From assembly GCA_020055645.1 (NCBI GenBank), contig CM034550.1, positions 8,551,501-8,615,500 of the forward strand: a stretch of 64,000 nucleotides of DNA. The letters are read 5' to 3'. Numbering within the stretch: position 1 is the stretch's first letter; each line of letters begins with the position of its first letter. Of the stretch, positions 14,931 to 25,903 are shown one piece after another. The notes beneath the pieces are model-generated. The model did no database searches. It had not been told where the DNA came from and was given only the letters and a program-made list of their open reading frames with translations. The translations under genes were made by a program, and so were the position numbers. This stretch comes from Tomocerus qinae (taxonomy: Eukaryota > Arthropoda > Collembola > Entomobryomorpha > Tomoceridae).

Positions 14931-15216
14931 ACACGAGGCGCTTTTGTATTGCCTGCGAGGAATTTCATACCGGCGGCTCACGGCGTGGGCTTCTCTGATT
15001 CGGTATTCATTCACATTCAGAGACTTGTTTTTCTGCCGATTCCTAAATGCAAGCTAGTGAGAAAAGTATATTATAGAAACAGAAGAGTATCGTGGTGTGG
15101 TGATCATATAGTAAAAATTTTGTGCTGTTGGTTGGCTGATTAATAACTCCAGCTCATCGACAGCAGACTTTACATTGACGACATAAAAATACCGATTTGA
15201 TTTTGACTCAAAAAAG
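14931..15216 (+). promoter_or_regulatory. Probable RPN2 promoter and non-coding first exon
   Basis: A relatively GC- and CpG-rich patch (about 14931-15010) precedes a good donor, AAAAAG|GTAATA, with exon end at 15216. An acceptor ATTTTGACAG lies at 15371-15380, just before the RPN2 start codon at 15385. This suggests a 5' UTR exon ending at 15216 and a 164-nt intron. The transcription start cannot be placed from sequence alone. Confidence 0.45.
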
Positions 15217-15384
15217 GTAATAATTATCATTATATTTTCAAAATCATTTCTAAGAATATTTTGTTGATGGCTATGTTGTATAAGTGTCAGTGTTTAGTTT
15301 ACGTTTCATTTTACTAATAATTTGTCATTTTGTAATGGAGACAACTGTAACTGACTTTGTATTGTGCTTAATTTTGACAGGTTT

Positions 15385-18300
15385 ATGATGCGGTACCCAT
15401 TTGTTTCTGTTGCCGTTTTTCTTCTGTCACTGTGGGCTGTCAGTAGCGGCGTTGGCGACAGCAAGAATGCCGTTGTCCCCAATGGTAGTTTGACATCGGC
15501 TGACCATACCCGACTCACAAATGTATTGGCAAAGGCGTGGAATTTGCAAGATCCTCTTTCTACCAGTTATGCTGTGTTGACTTTTGCTGTATTAAAAGTT
15601 GAAGTCCCAAAATCAGCTGTAAATTCAAAACAATGAAAACAATTGTCACAATCAATTTATTTGAGTTTTAATGACGACACTAAATTCAAATGTTGTTTGG
15701 TATTATTTAGGATGTTTGTAAATATTTACAAACCAGCTTGGACGGTTTAGACGGGACAAAACTAGAACCCGTATTCGCCTTGTCATCCGCAATGTCTAAG
15801 TTGCCTACTTGCAAAATTAACCCCCTGAAACCGGCTGTTAAACAGGTTTGGTATTAATTTTGATTACTCGTCTTTATTTTTTAGTCTTGTTTAATTTTAT
15901 TTGATTAACATCATTTGTTTGACTTTATTTATTTTAACCTCAATTGTTTTAACTTTATTTGTTTTATTATTTTAACCCTATTTGTTTTAACTTTATTTAA
16001 TATCTTATTACATTTGCATGAGCAATGATTATCAATATAACTTCACCTTCAGTTTATTCTTTATAATTATTTCTTGCTTCTAATTTCCCATTTTATTACC
16101 GTTATAACTAATCTTATGATTTTTATGTTATTATGGTTATGCTAATGGGAGACATCAATTTTATTTAGTTTAGAATGAAATAGTTTTCCGTAGTTTGAAG
16201 CAGTCTTTCTGCATTGCGTGTGCTGTGTTATACTGCATGAGAACTTCTTTGGAGAACTTACAAACTCAAATGTTCTACAGTTTTGATGTTTGTCGAGTTC
16301 GTATTGCCAGTCTCCTGATTTTGATGCAATTGTAATCATTTATAGGCCGTGGACAAAGTTATTAAGGATGGAGGAGCTTCTCAAGATGTGTTCTACGCTG
16401 CTGAAGTTTCAAAAACGACTGGAGCTCCTGTAGATGCTGCTAAACTAGCTGAAGTGTTAAAGGCATCAGTAAAAGCTGACGATGGTCCTCAGTCTTTAGG
16501 TTATGCCTTTTGGGCAACCTCTGTTCAATTTAAGGCTAATCAGAAAGTTGATCTCTGGGACAGAATTGAAGATGTAATTGCTCAAGCTGATGAAGTTGAT
16601 AAACAGTATTTACAGTTTGAAGGTGGTCTATCTGTTACAGGTTAGTTGGAAATAAATTCGGATTGATCTTGCATTTCTATTGTGTTTTAGAAAATATGTA
16701 AATACGTAATGCTTCAAGTATTAAATATATACGTAGGTAAGATGATGGGCTTAACATAATATTTCTTATGATTTCTTTAAAAACAGCTTCAGTGATCAAT
16801 GGACTTATTCGTTTGGCCCAAGTTTCCAATAAGGCTGTACCATTATCATCTGCTCAAGTTGTTAAGTTTGGAAACTATCTGGTGTCCAGAAAAACTGTCA
16901 CTACTCCTAGAGGGGCGTGGTTGCTCGTGTCCTCTTTGGATGCTTTAAGTAGAAATAAGGTATTTAAAAATTAGAATGTATTAGAATCATCTTTAAATTT
17001 TACATTATAGAACTTCGTTGGTACTGGACTGGGTATGGGTCCCGGACAGCTGTGTCGAAGTAATTTTAGTCTAAATCAAAATCTGATAGCTAAGCTAACA
17101 TGATCTTATTTAGTACATGCTATAAATAAGGCCATTTTATTACCTTAACTTCAGCTGAAAGCTTGCAACTCTTGTAGATTGTATTGTTAAATGAATTTGT
17201 AAATCTTCAATTGCAAAATATGATGTCACTTTACCGCTTTCATCTAAAAGGATTTTCTAATTGATTTTTAATATCGATTGTTACAGTTCGCAGTACCAGT
17301 GTTTGTAGGGCTTGCAAGCTCTAACGTTCTAACTGATTCAAACAAAGCCTTGTCAGTTCGTTGCTCTGACTTATTGGGAAGACCTCTTGATGTCTCAGTT
17401 CTATTGGAATCAATCTCCAACGAGGCTGGAGTCAAAGTTGCAAATATTGAATTCATTCAAGCGATACAGTCATCTGACGATAAGTACATATAGCATAAGT
17501 ATTAATGCATATCGATTATTAACCACAACTCTGATTCTCTTGTTGTTTTGTCCTTTTCTTAGAACTTCGTTCACTCTGGACTTAAAGGCGAAGCCGCTTA
17601 CAAAGGGATTTTTCAAAGGAACATTTATTCCTAAGTCTAACAAGAACGACAAAGCTCTTATTCTTTTGCCAACAACCATTGAGGTAACTAAGGCTCTTAG
17701 ATGCATTTTTATGGAAGTTTTTGCTGTTCTTGACTAATATTTCGGTTATTGTTGACCAGATTAAAGTGACTGGGAAGCTTGGAGCCGTTACCGCTCGCAT
17801 TGGAGTAGCTGAATCGGACCAACAATCCCGAACGCAATGGCATGATCTTAATAAAAATCAAAAGCTTAGTAGCAGATTGGACTTTGAACCAGCACAAAAA
17901 TTGGTTGTCAAAATTGCTGCCAGTGATACATTGCATCAAGTTTTTGTCCTCTTCAGAAGTAAAGATAGTAAGCGAGAAGTAGCATTTATTGCTCAGCCAG
18001 AAACTCAAGGAAAAACTGACTACAAGCTTGAATTGGTTCGTATTTATTGTACATTTTTGTATTAATGTTTGGAATCCTTTTTACTGCTATAAAATGATGT
18101 GATAATACTTTCGTTCTCCTGAAAGAAATTTTTTGATGCGACTCAATTATTGTTTCTGATTTAGAACCTTTTCTAAAAGCATCTTAACATCACCAATAGA
18201 ATATTACAAATATTTTTATTTTTATGAATAGGATTTGACGGCCAATGCCAAGGATTTGAACTATAAATCTGGAGTCTATGAAGTAACGGTCATTCTTGGA

Positions 18301-19492
18301 GATTTTCTTATTGAAGATTCAATTGAATGGAATTTGGGAGAAGTTAATCTTCAAGTAGCACAAGGAAAATCTAAAGCTATAAACCCACTCTATGCTGTTT
18401 CCTACGAAATCAAACCGGAAATCAAGGTAATTAATACTGATGGCATTGTCTTTTAAAACACAATACCACATTACCTGACTGAACCGAATCCGATTTTTTC
18501 TCCTCCAATGCTCGTTTGTTGCCGGCTTTTCTTTAGCCGTTTTAGCAACATCCAATACATTGGAGATATTAATTTCCAATGTCGTATAGAAAATACAGCT
18601 GTGCAGAATTCATCTGCTTATGCTGGATACTATGTTGGATATAAAATAAAGATAGTTTTGATCACTACCTAAAGATTAAGTAATCGCTTTTACATAGTAG
18701 AAGAGACAAAAACTAATAAATTGTTTTACTTATTATTTATTATTAGCACTTGTTTCGAACACCAGAACCAAGACCACCTAGGATTTTATCTGATGCTTTT
18801 ACTGTTTTGACATTAGTACCTCTATTGATTCTCTTGGGATTGGTAAGTTCAAGAATTAAAGTTAAAATGTATCAGTAATCAGTACTATGCAATAGAACAT
18901 TTAAACCTGTTGAAAATTCCATAATCTTACACAATTTATTGTTTCACAGTGGATGAAAATCGGAGCCAATATTAAAGGCTTCCCGGTGTCCATAAGTGGG
19001 CTTGGATTTCACCTAGGCTTGATTTGTAAGTAACAATTTTGATTTATTAAACGGGTACGACTAAGCCTACGAGATTTTGTTTTGGCCTGTTTATTGTAAT
19101 ATAAAGTAAATGTACCTGTTTTGGTAGATGTTTAAATTATCTTCGTAATAATCGTAGTAATTAATCGTTAGCTTTTAAATGATGTGATTTCAAAATACTT
19201 TCGTTCTTCTGAAGCTCATTGCTCTGTTGAAATTTATTTTGACTGATAAAGCTAAATTATAATAATAGTCTTATCTTATAACATAAAGTTGAGACGTACT
19301 AATTATCATATTATTTAACTTCTAACGATAATTTTTGTTGATTTTGTAGCGATTTTCGGCGTTTACGGTGTATTTTGGTTAAGACTGACAATGTTTGAAG
19401 CAGTGAAATGGATGTCTGTGCCAGGCTTAATAACTTTCCTTTGCGGTCATCGCCTTCTGGCACAAATATCCGAAAAACGTGGTAAAGTGTGA
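15385..19492 (+). CDS. RPN2: Ribophorin II, oligosaccharyltransferase subunit RPN2/SWP1
   Basis: Non-catalytic subunit of the ER oligosaccharyltransferase that N-glycosylates nascent proteins. Eleven coding exons: 15385-15618, 15711-15845, 16346-16640, 16787-16959, 17287-17483, 17563-17683, 17760-18035, 18232-18426, 18747-18842, 18950-19025, 19350-19492. All junctions are GT-AG and in phase, giving 646 aa (human about 631). Residues 1-22 form a signal peptide (MMRYPFVSVAVFLLSLWAV). The lumenal body follows with family wording such as DVFYAAEVSK, DKQYLQFEGGL and LGDFLIEDSIEWNLGEV. Then comes a linker HLFRTPEPRPPR (human HLFREPEKRPPT) and three C-terminal membrane segments: LTLVPLLILLGLWMKIGAN, GLGFHLGLISIFGVYGVFWL and MSVPGLITFLCGHRLLAQ. 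The first of two adjacent Met codons was chosen because it follows the probable 5' UTR acceptor. It looks intact and functional. Confidence 0.96.
15885..16005. repeat. Degenerate GTTTTAACTTTATTT tandem repeat in RPN2 intron 2
   Basis: Five or six imperfect copies of a T-rich unit resembling GTTTTAACTTTATTT occur in a row within the intron between exons 2 and 3. It looks like a simple microsatellite-like expansion with no evident function. Confidence 0.6.
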
Positions 19493-20060
19493 TAAGTCTG
19501 CTCTGCACTTAAATATTTACATTACATCTTACATCACATGAATGTAGAATACTTCTTTCTCCTAATCTTATTTAGTACCAATGACTTTTACATCACATCA
19601 CATCACGGCATTGCATTCCTTAAACTTATAAAATAATAATGTGTGGTTATGTCTAATTTATTCGTGGGTATTAGCAGTCAGTATGGGGAAATTCTAATCA
19701 CATATTGTATAGATGTTTAAATGTATTATGTTCAGTTAACATTTGAACTTTGTTGTTAAACAGTGGAAATGTATAGAGAAGTTTGTAGCATTTGACTGAA
19801 TGAGTCACTAAATTGTAAATTAAGTAACTAGCTCAGCAATGTTTTGTCTGTCTGTTTGTTATTGTATCAGTTGTTAAACTTTGAATTGTGTGCTAATTGT
19901 ACTATCCTGATTTAACGGATTCGATTTTCTGTAACATGATGAAAGTCTTATCTTGAATGAACAAGTGGGTGAACTTTGTTTCTAAAATTTTAAAAGTCAT
20001 AGTATAATATTAAATGTTTGTATGATCATGAAGTAAAAATAAAAGATTATGAAAACTTTT
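19493..20060 (+). other. RPN2 3' UTR
   Basis: AT-rich sequence after the RPN2 stop. A canonical AATAAA lies at about 20038-20043, so the transcript probably ends near 20060. Nothing else was recognised. Confidence 0.6.
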
Positions 20061-20274
20061 CCTTGAACTTATTAATCCGTATTTGAGTAATTCGAGACAG
20101 CCTACTTTGGATGTGGGCACTGTATACGCTGGTAGCGAACGGTATGCTAATGCTATGTAGTTATATCATGAATTTCATCATCTCTGTGTACAATAGTACA
20201 TGACAGTACCTATAAAATATCATACTTCTCGCTTAGTCTAAATGGATGGGTACACATTACACAGTATACAAGTA

Positions 20275-21372
20275 CTGTTACCCGCTTTGAAGTTTAGCCT
20301 TCCTATCCCCAAGTTGCATAGCGATACGCATTCTGATTGGTTGATAATTTTTGAAATCCTGCAATCTGATTGGTTATTTCTATGACAAAAATTCTATAGG
20401 TTACCTAAATGGGGACACATTTTCAAAAATTATGAAATTGTTGCAAAACTCAACCAAGTCATATTATGAATCATCTGAATGATCTATTTACCTACTACTT
20501 TCCCTTTCAATGTACACATTTATGAGAATGGTGAATCGAGCTATTTATATACACAATATTATGCAATTATTTAACTATGACTCTGGTATACAAGTGAACA
20601 ATCGGTACTACTTTATTCCAATTTATTACCACATGAAGGTAAATGCATTTAGAATTAACTATGTAACTAACTAGTTAAATTGCACTGTATTCTAGAAAAT
20701 ATGTTTACACAACATTAATTAACTATTCGATCTCTATAAATATGTAGAAGTAATCAGATTACACTGTCTCAGAAGCTGATGCTTCATCAGTATTTGCGAG
20801 CTGACTGTAACCTTTCTTGGACAACTCCTCAATGACACTCAGGCGACTAACTTTTAATTTTCGTCGAAGGTCAAAAGGACTCCTAGGCTAAATAATACAG
20901 CTGAAATGAAAAAAGATGGATCTTAATGATTTATTGATATTTTGTTCTACGCTACTATAACACAGTACTGAATGATATTAATCTTCAAACCGACCTATAT
21001 TATATATAACCTTTATTTGGTAATAGATTGGAATAAAGTAGTACCGATTGTTCACTTGTACCAGAGTCATAGTTAAATAATTGCATAATATTGTGTATAT
21101 AAATAGCTCGATTCACCATTCTCATAAATGTGTACATTGAAAGGGAAAGTAGTAGGTAAATAGATCATTCAGTTGATTCATAATATGACTTGGTTGATTT
21201 TTGCAACAATTTCATAAATTTTGAAAATGTGTCCCCATTTAGGTAACCTATAGAATTTTTGTCATAGAAATAACCAATCAGATTGCAGGATTTCAAAAAT
21301 TATCAACCAATCAGAATGCGTATCGCTATGCAACTTGGGGATAGGAAGGCTAAACTTCAAAGCGGGTAACAG
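20275..21372. mobile_element. 1.1-kb foldback DNA transposon with about 365-bp inverted arms and TA flanks
   Basis: Left arm (about 20275-20639) and right arm (about 21010-21372) are near-perfect inverted copies. Termini read CTGTTACCCGC... and ...GCGGGTAACAG, each bordered by TA (20273-20274 and 21373-21374), as expected for TA-target (Tc1/mariner-like) insertion. The roughly 370-bp centre is unique and holds a short exon-like coding stretch on the minus strand (20759-20887). No transposase domain is present, so this is a non-autonomous element. The high identity of the arms suggests recent activity or gene-conversion homogenisation. Confidence 0.85.
20759..20887 (-). CDS. Exon-like coding fragment inside the foldback element
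   Basis: On the minus strand, an acceptor (TATTATTTAG) ends at 20888. It is followed by an open frame of about 42 codons reading PRSPFDLRRKLKVSRLSVIE, then EELSKKGYSQL, and ending SASETV at a TAA. The charged, helical-looking composition is unlike the surrounding AT-rich DNA. It resembles a terminal exon, either captured from a host gene or left from the element's own protein. I do not recognise the family. No upstream exon was found in the element. Confidence 0.35.
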   Translation of the reverse strand, partial: PRSPFDLRRKLKVSRLSVIEELSKKGYSQLANTDEASASETV

Positions 21373-21374
21373 TA

Positions 21375-22298
21375 TATATGGTAAGAAAGAACACCAAAAA
21401 TATCGAGTTTGATTCTCTATTTTTGTAAGTTTTTAACCTGAAGAATAAAAGTATTATTTATGAAAACTAACAATTTTGACAGCGATTTTGTATGCAATTT
21501 TGAAATCTATTAGCATTCATTCCCCTTTATCAATCCTTTTGGTTTTATTGACAACTTGAAAGACTGCCAACATCCAATCCACAACCAATCTAAGCAAAAC
21601 AATACATTATCTAGTACTCAGTACTCAGTACCCAAGCAACTATTAGACCATGATTTTACAAATTCACGTGTATCAACTTATGATCGTGCTTAAGGACGCT
21701 GTTTACGTTGGTTGCTAACGAAAAAAATATAATTTCCAAAATTTAACCCGTCAATTGTCACATCCGAAACCCCATAGTTAACCTACCCGGCCATTCCACT
21801 ACCTCAAGGGGAAGTTTTGGCAGTGCAATATTGATAAACAAGATGCTATCAAGTCAATAACAAAATGAATTCCATGCGGCATAAACGGCCGTCTTATGGT
21901 ATAATATTTGTAAATCTATTGGTTAGTACTTTGGTTAGTACTATATCACTATGACTACGGTGTCAATGCTTGTACTTGATGGCCGTTTATGTCACATGGA
22001 CAATAGACATCTTTGATAGTAGTTATAACAACCATGGTTATAACTTAAACTTACAAGTATGAATGCATTGAAGCAAGATGCAAACAAAAAAGATTTTGTA
22101 CTAAAGTATTTGTAATAACATTGCCAATGACGACAGGTGGAAATGCTACTATACAAGTCAGTATAGAAATCTTTATAATATAATACACTTCCCCGTTTCC
22201 TAGAAACTAATTTTTTGGAATTGCATTGACTTATGCCCTCGGTATTCCATCATCAGCAATTCGGGTCAACCTCCATGCATTTAAAATTCATCATAATA
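21375..22298. other. Intergenic gap with one small inverted-repeat element
   Basis: No gene is seen. A 23-bp inverted pair at 21871-21893 and 21978-22000 is listed separately. Confidence 0.5.
21871..22000. mobile_element. Small inverted-repeat element (MITE-like)
   Basis: Arms TCCATGCGGCATAAACGGCC... and ...GGCCGTTTATGTCACATGGA are complementary over about 23 bp with a few mismatches, around an 84-bp centre. No convincing target duplication was found, so this could be a degraded MITE. Confidence 0.45.
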
Positions 22299-22626
22299 TC
22301 TTTACATCGACTGTTATAACTTCCGGAGGATCAGTCTGATTTTTATGGGACCTACATTTTTGGAACCGTGGACTATCAAGGAACAAAAGTTACCATTCGG
22401 AATTTTGATATAGTTGTTTTAAATGCATTTAAAAAAATCAAATTCCCAAAAAAATGAGTCATTTTTAGTTTTTTATAAAACGTTGATGTTTTTGGTCCAT
22501 TTAAAGCAACTATATCAAAATTCCGAATGGTAACTTTTGTTCCTTGATAGTCCACGGTTCCAAAAATGTAGGTTCCATAAAAATCAGACTGATCCTCCGG
22601 AAGTTATAATAGTCGATGTAAAAGAT
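22299..22626. mobile_element. Inverted-repeat element with about 125-bp arms
   Basis: The left arm starts TTTACATCGACTGTTATAAC at 22301 and runs to about 22425. The right arm, about 22499-22625, is its near-perfect complement (ending AGTCGATGTAAAA). The spacer is about 70 bp. A short open frame starting at 22537 is only the right arm read outward. It is a MITE-like palindrome with unclear target duplication. Confidence 0.75.
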
Positions 22627-22629
22627 TTT

Positions 22630-23146
22630 TTAACATGCATTTTGATAGTCCCCTGTGGTTGCTATGCAGGGCCAAAGTGTAACCTTAAATGGTATGGTTC
22701 TTCAATGTTCAATGCAATATTAGCAACAAAAAATACATGTATAGAAGTATTCCGATGCGAAGACCACTTTGTCTATTTATGAAAATTGCAATCTCATAAT
22801 TTCTGTTGTTCATTCTGATTTATCAGTACACAGTCATAAATATGTACTAAGATGAGTGGTTTTGCAAACATTTGCACTTATACACTTGTTTGCTTACTTT
22901 AGTAGATCTGCTACTAATTCTCCAGCAGATTATCCAGTAGAATACATCCTATCTTCCAATCACTTCGGACTAAATCCGGGAACGCGCAACTATTTCAATC
23001 GTTACATGTGATATTCTGCAGGCGGAGATGTAAGCCCATAATTCGGTTTCATCATAGTATTGTAAATGTAATTAATATTCTAAAATTAAAATAACTTCTA
23101 AAATTGTCCGAATTTTTTTTAGCTTAATTTTTGTTTACATTCGGCA
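22630..23146. other. Region upstream of PDSS2
   Basis: No gene is seen. Somewhat higher GC at about 22930-23040 may be the PDSS2 promoter. No TATA box is obvious. Confidence 0.35.
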
Positions 23147-25263
23147 ATGTTCACAAATAGTAAACCTTTCTTCGGACTTAAAAAGTCTAGCATGGGAATC
23201 TTTCGTATACCTATCTGCCAATCAGTATCAATTTCAACAACATCATCAGGAATAATTGCCACTGCTAAACACAAATTGAACAGAGGAATTAACAGCTTGG
23301 CGACCGGAGCACAGATTCGGCCCTCAGAAGATTCATCCAGTTCACAGAAAAATAATAATATTATAGAAAACTTGGCGAGTTTTCGCTTACCTTCGGCTTC
23401 AAGTCTATTTCCTTGGCGAAGTGGTGGTGAAAAGCAGAAACGGATGAGATTTAAAAAAGTCATCGCTAGTGCTGAAGATTTACTTAAAATCAGAAACCAA
23501 AGCTGGATTAAAACTTTGCATGCAGAACCGTCCACTCAAAATATTTCCACCTCCAAGGATTGTTCCCGATCCCAACTAACACTGCAATCACTATTCGATA
23601 ATCAAGCTTCAATTATTTCGTCCTACATTCATCAGTTAATGAATTCTAATCATCCAATACTAAACTATGCAAGGTAAGTGGTATAATCATTTAATCATCA
23701 TCAATTAAATATTGAATACTTCTCATCAGACATCAGACACCAAATCTTAGACAAACACCAACTAAGTATATTATTATAACTTATAATACATCTACCCTCA
23801 AAGTTCTCAGAGCAAAGTACCAATTTTTACTACTTTGATACTAAAATGAAAAACTCAACAATAAATAACAAAATGCGTTTTACGTTTTTACTTTGCAGAA
23901 GTATGTTTAGCGAGACCTCAGGGACATCAAGCATTCAATTACGGGCTATTGCGGTCCTTTTAGTCGCTAAGGCCATTGGTTTTCCAAATAAAATTCAATC
24001 TGCATCAGTTGAGATACAAGACAAAATCGAAGCAAGGTACATAATTTAAAACTTTGATGATTTATTTTCAGTGACAGAAAACACGTCATGACCTTGGACA
24101 CTGATATGTGGTTTCTACATAATTCTACCAATCAATGACCCTAGCCCCTAAACTCCCTTTCACCCTTTCCTTATTACAATATATAAAAAACTACTACTTT
24201 AAAGGTTTACAATTTGCTAAATAGACATTATTGATAATAATTTCATTTACAGGCAACGGACGCTATCAGAGATAACAGAACTCATCTATGCCGCTCATCT
24301 TCTTCACCGAACGGTAGTCGAAATACCTGACGTCCAATCCTCCAAGGAGTTAAATGATACCTCAATTGTAACTGCAACGGAAAATGAAGTTCTATCACTC
24401 CACCAGGGAAATAAATTAGCAACTCTGATGGGAGATTTTCTTTTAGCCAAGAGTAGTAAGGGTCTCGCCAATCTAAAGGATGCCAAAGTGACTGAACTAA
24501 TGAGTGAGACTATTGCAGACATCTCTGAAAGTGAATTTATAAATAAAATTAGTTCTAGTAGGAAAAGTATATTAGAAGCTGAGATTAGTAGTAGAGTAGA
24601 AGTACCTTCCCCGAAGCCTTCCGATCCTTTTTTATGTTACGATAAATGGCTACAAAGAACTAACTTAAGTGTTGGATCACTGCTTGGCCATTCTTGCTAC
24701 TGTACAATGGTGTTCAGTGAACATGAGGATCCAGTTAGACAGTTAGCGTTTCATTTGGGATCGAAAATCGCCTTAGTTTTGCAAGTAAGAAAACGAACTA
24801 ACATTTATTTTTTTGCATTTGAGAAGTGAAAATTAAACAATGAAAATTAAAAAATTGACTATTTTCAGGCTTATAAAGATTTGACGTTCTTTGTAAGAGA
24901 AGGTGAGGAGTTGTCATCCCAAGTTACGCCTCAATATTTTGACCTATTGACTCTTCCTGTGATTTTTCATATAGAGGAAAATCCCAGTTTAATAGAAAAA
25001 GGGAAAATCGATTACGCTAAGGTAATTTATTTTTCAAAACAATTTTAATTTATTGAAATAAAATTGAATAAGAAATTCAGTATTTCTAATTTTTTTAACA
25101 GATTTATGAAGAGGTGAAAACTAGTCAAGTAGCCATAAATAAAACAAGGGAGACCCTTCAAGTGTTTCAACAAAGTGCTTTAAGACTAATCTCTCAACTG
25201 CCACAAAGCGAGTCTTCTCCAGCTTCAAAATTATTGAGTGAACTTGTGCTAACGTTGTCGTGA
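23147..25263 (+). CDS. PDSS2: Decaprenyl/polyprenyl diphosphate synthase subunit 2
   Basis: Regulatory, catalytically degenerate partner of PDSS1 in the mitochondrial heteromer that makes the isoprenoid tail of ubiquinone. Five exons: 23147-23673, 23899-24036, 24253-24784, 24869-25021, 25102-25263, all in phase, 503 aa. Family wording: ISSYIHQLMNSNHPILNYAR, then LRAIAVLLVAKAIG, LSEITELIYAAHLLHR, LHQGNKLATLMGDFLLAKSS and GKIDYAK. The Asp-rich DDxxD motifs of active prenyl synthases are absent, as expected for subunit 2. The first roughly 140 residues are Ser- and basic-rich without family similarity I recognise, and make the protein about 100 aa longer than human (399). They may hold a mitochondrial presequence; a start at a later Met is possible. 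AATAAA follows at 25707. The gene is convergent with the lebercilin homologue. Confidence 0.93.
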
Positions 25264-25903
25264 TTATCGTTATACATAGGTCAAAATACTTAAATTATCT
25301 ACCTGAATCATGTAAGAAAATGACTTCGCAATGAAAACAACCTTTCGCTAAACTATCACACGTCGTAGTCAATATTAGAGTGAATGTCGCATTAGTGGAA
25401 TAAGTGTTCTTTGAAAGTTATTGTATAAAGCTATATGTATGTGTTAGGTTGAAATGTAAACAATGTTGACTATTGTTGTACTGTTTACAGTTCCTAGAAA
25501 TTTTCAATAAGATATTTACAGTTAGATTTTTTGAATTGAAAATCAGTCTGTTATAAAGGTGCAAGAAGGAGTTAAGTTATGTATATTTTCGGTTCGAAGA
25601 AAAATATTTAGTATTACACTAAAGCAATATTTAAAAATTAAAATAGTGCGAAATTAGAGTTGAAAATTGTCAAACATTTGGCATGCAAATCGGTAGACAC
25701 GATGCCAATAAAAGCTTTCTATAAATATGAAAGTAAAATCTAATTATATAGTAACTAGAAATTCCGTTGTTTTATCGTTAGTATTTATTTAGCATGAAAT
25801 CGATTGTTTATGGTGCTTATTATTAATGGATGCAACGAAAAATTTTTTGTTTGTACTATGTAGGTTGATAAATGGGGAAAGTACGATCACTCTGTTGGTA
25901 TCT
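25264..25903. other. Convergent 3' UTRs of PDSS2 (+) and LCA5 (-)
   Basis: 640 bp of AT-rich sequence. A plus-strand AATAAA at 25707-25712 and a minus-strand AATAAA (25789-25784) cross over, so the two 3' UTRs may overlap tail to tail in the genome. Confidence 0.55.

Noticed and set aside
17011-17103. Exon-like stretch in RPN2 intron 4 beginning AACTTCGTTGGTACTGGACT after TACATTATAG
   Set aside because: It resembles the start of RPN2 exon 6 (AACTTCGTTCACTCTGGACT), but its phase does not fit between exons 4 and 5, which join perfectly without it.
23119-23535. 138-codon minus-strand frame
   Set aside because: Antisense of PDSS2 exon 1; no independent support.
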